From Chromatiales bacterium (lineage in GTDB: Bacteria > Pseudomonadota > Gammaproteobacteria > CAMYNG01), in NCBI GenBank assembly GCA_026990045.1, contig JALSIK010000178.1, forward strand, positions 1 to 20,501: DNA of 20,501 nucleotides. The letters are read 5' to 3'. Below the pieces are notes generated by a model. That model did no database searches. It was not told the DNA's origin and saw only the letters and a program-made list of their open reading frames with translations. Below, in pieces: positions 15,946 to 20,501 of this stretch. The position numbers were made by a program, and so were the translations under genes. Numbering within the stretch: the first letter of the stretch is position 1; each line of letters starts with the position of its first letter.

Positions 15946-16991
15946 ATCGTCCCTTCACTTGCGACGTGCTGGTGGCGGGCGCCGGACCCGCGGGCGGGGC
16001 CGCCGCCCTCGCCGCGGCGCAGGCGGGGGCCCGGGTGCTGCTGGTGGAGCGCCGGCCCGCGCCGGGACGGCCGGTGCAGTGCGCCGAGTACCTGCCCCTG
16101 CCCGCCGCCGGCCCCGCGCGGGCGGCGGGGGCCGCCTGCCAGCCGGTGCGGGCCACCGTCGTCCGCCTGCCCTCGGGCGCCCGGCACACCGACCCGGTGC
16201 CCGGCCTGATGATCCACCGGGACCGGCTGGACGCCGGGCTGGCGACGCGGGCCCGGGCCGCGGGCGCGGTGCTCATGTGCGGCTGGCGCCTGGCGGGGCT
16301 GGACGCCCGGCGGCGGGAGGCGGTCCTGGTGCGGGGGCGGGCGGTGCAGCGGGTCCGGTTCGGCTGCTGCGTGGCCGCGGACGGGCCCCGCTCGGCGGCG
16401 GCCCGGGCCCTGGGCCTGGCGCCGCTGCCGGTGATGGCGGCGCGCCAGGTCACGGTGCCCCTGGCCCAGGCGCAGGACCATTGCGAGGTGTGGCTGGGGC
16501 CGGCCTGGCCCGGCGGCTACGCCTGGCTGTTTCCCAAGGGGGACCGGGCCCACCTGGGCGCCGGCTGGAGCGGCCGGCTGCGGGCCGATCCCGTGGTGGC
16601 CCTGCACCGGGGCCTGCACCGGGCCGGCCGGGTGGGGGCGGCGGTGCTGGCGGCCACCGGCGGGCTCATTCCCGTGGGCGGACTGCGCGAGCCGGTGGCA
16701 CCCGGCCCGGTCCTGTTCGCCGGCGATGCCGCCGGCCTGGCCCACCCCGTCACCGGGGCCGGCATCGCCCCGGCCCTGGCCTCGGGCGCCCTGGCGGGGG
16801 CCGCCGCCGCGGCCGGCACCGCCGCCGCGTGGCGGGAATACGGCGAAGAACTTGGGGACACCTACGGCGCCGCCCTGGCCCGGGCCGTGGCCCGGCGGCG
16901 CGAGGCGGCCGCGGGCATGGGCGACGACGCCGCCGCGCGCCGGGGGTGGGTGGCCTTTCCCCAGTACCACGGGCGGGAGGCGGCGGCATGA
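15942..16991 (+). CDS. lipT: FAD-dependent oxidoreductase LipT (geranylgeranyl reductase-like)
   Basis: The protein has 349 residues, with GTG at 15942 sharing GTGA with the ligase stop. The N-terminus CDVLVAGAGPAGGAAA (7-22) is a Rossmann FAD-binding motif (GXGXXG at 13-18) ending in Glu36. CVAADGPRS and VLFAGDAAGLAHPVTGAGI are the second and third flavin motifs of the p-hydroxybenzoate hydroxylase/geranylgeranyl reductase group. There is no signal peptide or membrane segment. It is a regular member of sHdr-lipoate clusters, called LipT; its reaction is not established. A role in supplying electrons to the radical SAM enzymes or setting the redox state of the lipoyl arm is inference. Confidence 0.85.
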   Translation: MNRPFTCDVLVAGAGPAGGAAALAAAQAGARVLLVERRPAPGRPVQCAEYLPLPAAGPARAAGAACQPVRATVVRLPSGARHTDPVPGLMIHRDRLDAGLATRARAAGAVLMCGWRLAGLDARRREAVLVRGRAVQRVRFGCCVAADGPRSAAARALGLAPLPVMAARQVTVPLAQAQDHCEVWLGPAWPGGYAWLFPKGDRAHLGAGWSGRLRADPVVALHRGLHRAGRVGAAVLAATGGLIPVGGLREPVAPGPVLFAGDAAGLAHPVTGAGIAPALASGALAGAAAAAGTAAAWREYGEELGDTYGAALARAVARRREAAAGMGDDAAARRGWVAFPQYHGREAAA

Positions 16992-18133
16992 GCCGGCCGG
17001 TGGAGGAGCGGCCGCTGCACTTCTACCGGCCCGACGCGGCGCGGCCCACGCCGGAGATGCGTTCCCCCGAATACGTGCAACTGTCCACCGCCGCGGCCAT
17101 CACCCTGGGCCTGGTGCCGGGGCGCATGCACCGCACCGACTGCACCCACTGCCTCAACCTGCTGGTCACCTACCCGGAGGGGTGCCGGGCCAACTGCGCC
17201 TACTGCGGCCTGGCCCGGCACCGCGAGGAGAACCGGGACTACGCCGACCGCAACTTCATCCGCGTGGAATGGCCCACGGTGCGCTACGACGACATCCTGG
17301 CGGCCGTGGCCCGCGGCGCCGACCGCGGCCGCTTCCAGCGCATGTGCATCTCCATGATCACCCATCCGCGCTCCGATGCCGACACCTTCGTCCTGCTGGA
17401 GCAGTGGACCCGGCGGTTGCCCCGCGTCCCGGTGTCCATCCTGTCCAATCCCACCACGCTGGACCGCGACGACCTGGTGCGCATGGAGGCGCTGGGCGCG
17501 GAGATCTTTACCGTGGCCCTGGATGCGGCCACGCCCGAGATCTTCGAGCGCACCCGCGGCCGCAGCGTGGCCAGCCCGCACACCTGGGACAAGTACTGGC
17601 AGGCCATCGAGTGGGCGGCGGAGGTGTTCGGGCCCGAGCGCTTCGGCGTGCACCTCATCTGCGGCCTGGGCGAGACCGAGCGGGAGATCCTGGCCGTGTG
17701 CCAGCGGGTGCGCGACCTGGGCGGGCACAACCACATGTTCGCCTTCTATCCCGAGCGCGGCTCCCTCATGGAGGACTGGGCGCCGGTGGACCGCGCCCAG
17801 TGGCGCCGCGTGCAACTGGGGCGCTTCATCATCGACTACACCGGGGGGCGGTTCGAGGACATGGCCTTCGACGACCACGGGCGGGTGACGGACTTCGGCC
17901 TGCCCCGGGCGCGGGTGGAGGCCCTCGTCGCCTCGGGCAAGCCCTTCCGCACCTCGGGCTGCCCCGGGGCGCACGACCCCGAGGTGTCCGCCTGCAACCG
18001 GCCCTACGGCGACTCGCCGCCGGGCGACATCCTGTCCTATCCCTTCCCCCCCCAGGCCCGCGACGTGGCCGTCATCCGCCGCCAGCTCGCCGGCGAGGAC
18101 GTGCCCAGCAGCGCCGCGGACGACGGCACGTAG
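16988..18133 (+). CDS. lipS2: Radical SAM lipoate synthase component LipS2
   Basis: The protein has 381 residues, with ATG at 16988 sharing ATGA with the lipT stop. The radical SAM motif is CRANCAYC (Cys66, Cys70, Cys73). Upstream DCTHC (Cys52, Cys55) and C-terminal cysteines (TSGCPGAH and VSACNRPYGD) suggest an auxiliary cluster. ICGLGETEREIL resembles the segment seen in biotin synthase/LipA-like enzymes. It would pair with LipS1 to insert the second sulfur into the octanoyl group on LbpA. It is the last gene of the cluster; repeat sequences begin at its stop codon. Confidence 0.87.
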   Translation: MSRPVEERPLHFYRPDAARPTPEMRSPEYVQLSTAAAITLGLVPGRMHRTDCTHCLNLLVTYPEGCRANCAYCGLARHREENRDYADRNFIRVEWPTVRYDDILAAVARGADRGRFQRMCISMITHPRSDADTFVLLEQWTRRLPRVPVSILSNPTTLDRDDLVRMEALGAEIFTVALDAATPEIFERTRGRSVASPHTWDKYWQAIEWAAEVFGPERFGVHLICGLGETEREILAVCQRVRDLGGHNHMFAFYPERGSLMEDWAPVDRAQWRRVQLGRFIIDYTGGRFEDMAFDDHGRVTDFGLPRARVEALVASGKPFRTSGCPGAHDPEVSACNRPYGDSPPGDILSYPFPPQARDVAVIRRQLAGEDVPSSAADDGT

Positions 18134-18154
18134 GGCGGCAGGCGCAGGTGGGCC

Positions 18155-18213
18155 TGAGCGGAGCGGAGGCCGGCACCGGGGCGGCATCTGGATTTCACCG
18201 CAGGTGAACCTGA
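18155..18213 (+). repeat. 59-bp dispersed repeat, copy 1
   Basis: From TGAGCGGAGCGGAGGCCGGC to CACCGCAGGTGAACCTGA, this differs at only three positions from 20281-20339. It runs into the left end of repeat copy B. It begins 21 bases after the lipS2 stop, itself within a GTAGGGCGGC sequence like that of the 7621 element. Confidence 0.85.
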
Positions 18214-18578
18214 CAGTGGCATAAAATTCGCGTGGCATCGTGCTGTCGTGCCTCGACGGCAGGTGCCGGGGCCCCGGTCCGGGCGGGCGCCGGATGTCAC
18301 CCGGGGTGACATCCGGCAACACGCTCGTTGGCCATGGCGTGCGGGCATCCGCCCGGTGCCCACCCCCTCACCCCGGCCCTCTCCCCCGCGATGCGGGGGA
18401 GAGGGGGATGGAAAAAACCGGCGCGGCCTCCAAACCCTACCGTGCGCGAAAAAACGGTCCCCTCTCCCGCCGGGAGAGGGGCCAGGTGAGGGGATCGAAA
18501 CACGGGTTTTCCCTGCCTCGGTAAATCCCCCCTGGCCCGTTCACCCCGCAGCGGGGGAATTCATGCAGCCATCAGGTG
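18207..18578 (+). repeat. MITE-like intergenic repeat, copy B
   Basis: This is the second copy of the element at 10141-10500, in the same orientation and of similar length (372 versus 360 bp). Ends: AACCTGACAGTGGCATAAAA on the left, and TTCATGCAGCCATCAGGT on the right, which is the inverted counterpart. Internal palindromes include CCGGATGTCACC/GGGTGACATCCGG (18291-18315), CTCCCCCGCGATGCGGGGGAG (18372-18392) and CCCCTCTCCCGCC/GGGAGAGGGG (about 18460-18481). The rest of the 18134-18798 gap has a hairpin repeat at about 18671-18710 (CTCGAGCATGGCGCAGGCCGCC) that recurs at 20231; I see no gene in it. Confidence 0.75.
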
Positions 18579-18798
18579 AAGTCCGGAGACGGTCCGGCAA
18601 GCGGCCCGGATGGAGCGCCGGCGGAATCCGGGAACGGTGTTTCCCTACACCTCCGGTGGCACGCCGGGCGGCTCGAGCATGGCGCAGGCCGCCAGCCCGG
18701 TCCACGGGCCGGATATGTGGGCGGGAAAGCCGCCCCCGCATGAAGCGGCGCAATCCTTGCCGCGGTATCGCCTCGTGTTCACGCCTGGCGTCCCGTTC

Positions 18799-18826
18799 TT
18801 GACATTCAAATGAGAATGATTATCAT
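18799..18826 (+). promoter_or_regulatory. Sigma70 promoter of the DUF2325 gene
   Basis: A perfect TTGACA (18799-18804), 16 bases of spacing, and TATCAT (18821-18826, 5 of 6 consensus bases). The transcription start would be near 18833, giving a leader of about 36 bases before the ATG at 18869. The -10 box lies inside the Fur box. Confidence 0.75.
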
Positions 18827-18830
18827 TACC
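18812..18830 (+). promoter_or_regulatory. Fur box
   Basis: The 19-base site GAGAATGATTATCATTACC matches the classical Fur consensus (GATAATGATAATCATTATC) at 16 of 19 positions and is strikingly A/T-rich against its surroundings. It covers the -10 element, so iron-bound Fur would block RNA polymerase. The gene should therefore be induced in iron limitation. Confidence 0.85.
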
Positions 18831-18868
18831 AATTGAATGCGGAAGCGAACGGGGGGGACGGCAGCGGC

Positions 18869-20167
18869 ATGAAACTCCGGGACAACGGCGAAAACGGGAC
18901 CCCGGCACCGGGGCGGGACGCGGCGGGCGGGCGGAGGAAATTGTGGGAGCTCGACCCGGCGTTCCACTGCAGCGTGGTGGGGATCTGCCTGGAAATCCCC
19001 GAGCTGCGGCGCCTGGCGAGGAAACTGCGGGTGGGCGGCGAGGGTGCCGGCGACCACGCCCTGCACCGGGCCCTGGTGGCCATGGCGGGCACGGACACCG
19101 CGGCGTGCCGCCGGCTGCACAGGTTCCTGGACCGCAAGTACCGCGGCATGCTGCGGCGTTTCGCCGGCGCCGGCACCCCCGCGCGAGTGGAGGCCCTGTG
19201 GCGGGAGGCGCTGGCCGGGGGGGAGATGGCCGCCGCGTACTGGGCGCTGCTCACCCATCCCGCCACCCCTCCCGGCCTCGCCGAGCGGATCCATGGCGAG
19301 GTCCACATGCTGTCGCACCGTTCCCCGGCCGCACTCCGGCGCAGCCGCGAGACCCTGCGGCGGACACGGGCGCTCGCCCGCACGCTGACGGCGCGGCTGG
19401 AAGAGCACCGCGCCGTGGCCCGCGGCCGGGTGCGCGAGCTGGAAGCGGCCGTGCGGCGGCTGCGGGGGGAGAAGGCGGCGCTGGGCGAAGAACTGGAGAG
19501 GCTGCGGCAACGCCCGCCGGCGGCGGAGCCGGTGCCCGCCGCCCGCGGGCTGCAGGCCCGCGTCCGCGAGCTGGAGAACGACCTGGCCGCCATGCGCCGG
19601 GCCGCCGACCGGGCCCGCGAGGACGTTCTGTCATGGCAGCGGCTGGCTGCCGCCAGCGGTGACCGCGCCATGCGGCTCGAGGCCCGGCTGGCGGCCCTGG
19701 AGTCCGAGCGCGATGCCCTGGAACAGGCCATGGCCCGGCTCCTGGAAGCGGGCGGCACCCCCTGCGCCTCCGCGGGGCAATGCGGCGGCCGTCCCGACCT
19801 GTGCGGCCGGTGCATCTTGTACGTGGGAGGGCGGAGCCGCCAGTGCGGCAGGTTCCGGGCCCTGGTGGAGGGGCACAACGGCCGCTTCCTCCACCATGAC
19901 GGGGGCATGCACGAAGGCCGGGCACGGCTGGGGGCGCTCTTGCCCCAGGCCGACGTGGTGCTGTGCCCGCTGGATTGCGTGAGCCACGATGCCGCCCGCC
20001 GGATCAAGCGGTACTGCAAGCGGTACGGCAAGCGGCTGATCCTGCTGCCGCGATCCAGCCTGGCGGCGTTCGCGCAGGGGCTCGACCAGGTGATGGCCCA
20101 GCTGGGACCCGGGACGGCCGGGGGAACGGAGGCTGAACCCGGGGCCGGGAGTCCGCGCGGGGCCTGA
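18869..20167 (+). CDS. DUF2325 domain protein with coiled coil and cysteine cluster
   Basis: The protein has 432 residues from the ATG at 18869, preceded by a G-rich ribosome-binding sequence. An in-frame TTG at 18833 is rejected because it falls at the predicted transcription start. The N-terminal domain (about 24-150) begins KLWELDPAFHCSVVGICLE, as in other long DUF2325 proteins. Residues about 155-295 form a Glu/Arg/Leu-rich coiled coil. A cysteine cluster follows (299, 305, 312, 315, 326), then the DUF2325 core with ILYVGGRS, HNGRFLHHDGGMHEG and DVVLCPLDCVSHDA (Cys366, Cys370). Function is unknown. The Fur box and the Cys/His content point to a metal-related role, which is inference. Confidence 0.85.
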   Translation: MKLRDNGENGTPAPGRDAAGGRRKLWELDPAFHCSVVGICLEIPELRRLARKLRVGGEGAGDHALHRALVAMAGTDTAACRRLHRFLDRKYRGMLRRFAGAGTPARVEALWREALAGGEMAAAYWALLTHPATPPGLAERIHGEVHMLSHRSPAALRRSRETLRRTRALARTLTARLEEHRAVARGRVRELEAAVRRLRGEKAALGEELERLRQRPPAAEPVPAARGLQARVRELENDLAAMRRAADRAREDVLSWQRLAAASGDRAMRLEARLAALESERDALEQAMARLLEAGGTPCASAGQCGGRPDLCGRCILYVGGRSRQCGRFRALVEGHNGRFLHHDGGMHEGRARLGALLPQADVVLCPLDCVSHDAARRIKRYCKRYGKRLILLPRSSLAAFAQGLDQVMAQLGPGTAGGTEAEPGAGSPRGA

Positions 20168-20230
20168 CGGCGCCTGCGCGGCGTCGCTCCGCGGTGCCGC
20201 CCTGCAGCAGCACGCAGTCACCTGGGGCGA

Positions 20231-20262
20231 CTCGAGCATGGCGAAAGCCGCCGGCCGGTTCA
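20231..20262 (+). repeat. Dispersed hairpin repeat (GAGYAYSGCG...GCCGCC type)
   Basis: CTCGAGCATGGCGAAAGCCGCC and the following bases recur at about 18671-18710 and, more loosely, in the left arm of the 7621 element (TTGAGTACCGCGAAAGCCGCC). The unit can fold on its own as a short hairpin. It is non-coding. Confidence 0.5.
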
Positions 20263-20280
20263 CGAAGGCGAAGACCGGGT

Positions 20281-20339
20281 TGAGCGGAGCGGAGGCCGGC
20301 CCCGGGGCGGCATCCGGATTCCACCGCAGGTGAACCTGA
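20281..20339 (+). repeat. 59-bp dispersed repeat, copy 2
   Basis: Three mismatches relative to 18155-18213, in the same orientation. It runs into the end of repeat copy C. With the hairpin repeat before it, it fills the gap after the DUF2325 gene; no gene is seen from 20168 to the window end. Confidence 0.85.
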
Positions 20340-20501
20340 TCATTGCATAAATTCCCTCCTCGCGGCATGAAGGGGTCAGGGCGGAGAGGGTTGCAGAAGC
20401 AGGAAAAACTCGTGTTCCGATCCCCCACCCTGGCCCTCTCCCGGCGGGAGAGGGGACTGTCTTTTCGTCCGCCGCGGGGGGGGCTCGGCGCCGCGACTGG
20501 T
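20333..20501 (-). repeat. MITE-like intergenic repeat, copy C (inverted, cut by window end)
   Basis: Read on the minus strand, this matches the right half of copy B: GGTCCCCTCTCCCGCCGGGAGAGG-like palindrome (20440-20460), then GGGGGATCGGAACACG, and the end GGAATTTATGCAATGATCAGGT. It therefore lies in the opposite orientation to copies A and B. The remainder lies beyond base 20501. Confidence 0.7.

Noticed and set aside
18372..18481. Closely spaced palindromes as a possible CRISPR
   Set aside because: The palindromes differ from one another and are not regularly spaced; no cas genes.
18240..18802. Open frames after lipS2
   Set aside because: They lie within repeat copy B and the hairpin repeat; no ribosome-binding site or domain.
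18833..18868. TTG start for the DUF2325 gene at 18833
   Set aside because: It coincides with the predicted transcription start, just after the Fur box; ATG 18869 has a normal leader.

Overview
The window is very GC-rich, densely coded DNA from a bacterium that looks like a sulfur-oxidising chemolithotroph, most likely a gammaproteobacterium. The evidence is a class I adenylate cyclase-like tail, a BepA/TusA gene pair arranged as in Pseudomonas, periplasmic Sox thiosulfate-oxidation genes, and a complete set of genes for making and loading the lipoate-binding protein of the sulfur-oxidising heterodisulfide reductase-like (sHdr) pathway. The taxonomic placement is inferred from gene content only.

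Layout. Positions 1-2290 (+) hold the end of a probable adenylate cyclase, a DUF938 methyltransferase-like protein and an M50 site-2 protease with CBS domains. Positions 2330-3180 (-) hold a PEBP (YbhB/YbcL) protein coupled to a DUF4870 membrane protein. A 58-residue Arg-rich protein follows at 3307-3483 (+). Positions 3541-7536 (+) are a tightly overlapping trehalose operon, otsB - GH15 hydrolase - otsA. A 226-bp nested inverted-repeat element lies at 7621-7846. Positions 7866-9946 (-) hold soxX-soxY-soxZ, ending in a strong terminator, and then a carboxylesterase. Positions 10558-12045 (-) hold bepA, divergent from tusA-dsrE (12403-13212, +), which ends in its own terminator. Positions 13406-18133 (+) are lbpA-lipS1-sLpl-lipT-lipS2, with the last four genes joined by 4-base start/stop overlaps. 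Finally, 18869-20167 (+) is a DUF2325 coiled-coil protein with a cysteine cluster, preceded by a near-consensus Fur box lying on its promoter.

How it works together. SoxXYZ acts in the periplasm: SoxY carries the sulfur substrate on its C-terminal cysteine, SoxZ is its partner, and SoxX is half of the cytochrome that loads it. In the cytoplasm, TusA and DsrE would relay persulfide sulfur to the sHdr complex, and LbpA would take part through a lipoyl arm. sLpl, LipS1 and LipS2 would attach octanoate or lipoate to LbpA and insert the two sulfur atoms; LipT is a flavoprotein of unsettled role. The sHdr core genes (hdrC1B1A-hyp-hdrC2B2), soxA and soxB are all absent from the window and must lie elsewhere if the pathways are complete.

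The larger non-coding stretches (10024-10557, 18134-18868, 20168-20501) carry three copies of one MITE-like repeat of about 370 bp with short imperfect terminal inverted repeats, plus smaller dispersed hairpin repeats. I found no tRNA, rRNA, CRISPR array or transposase gene.
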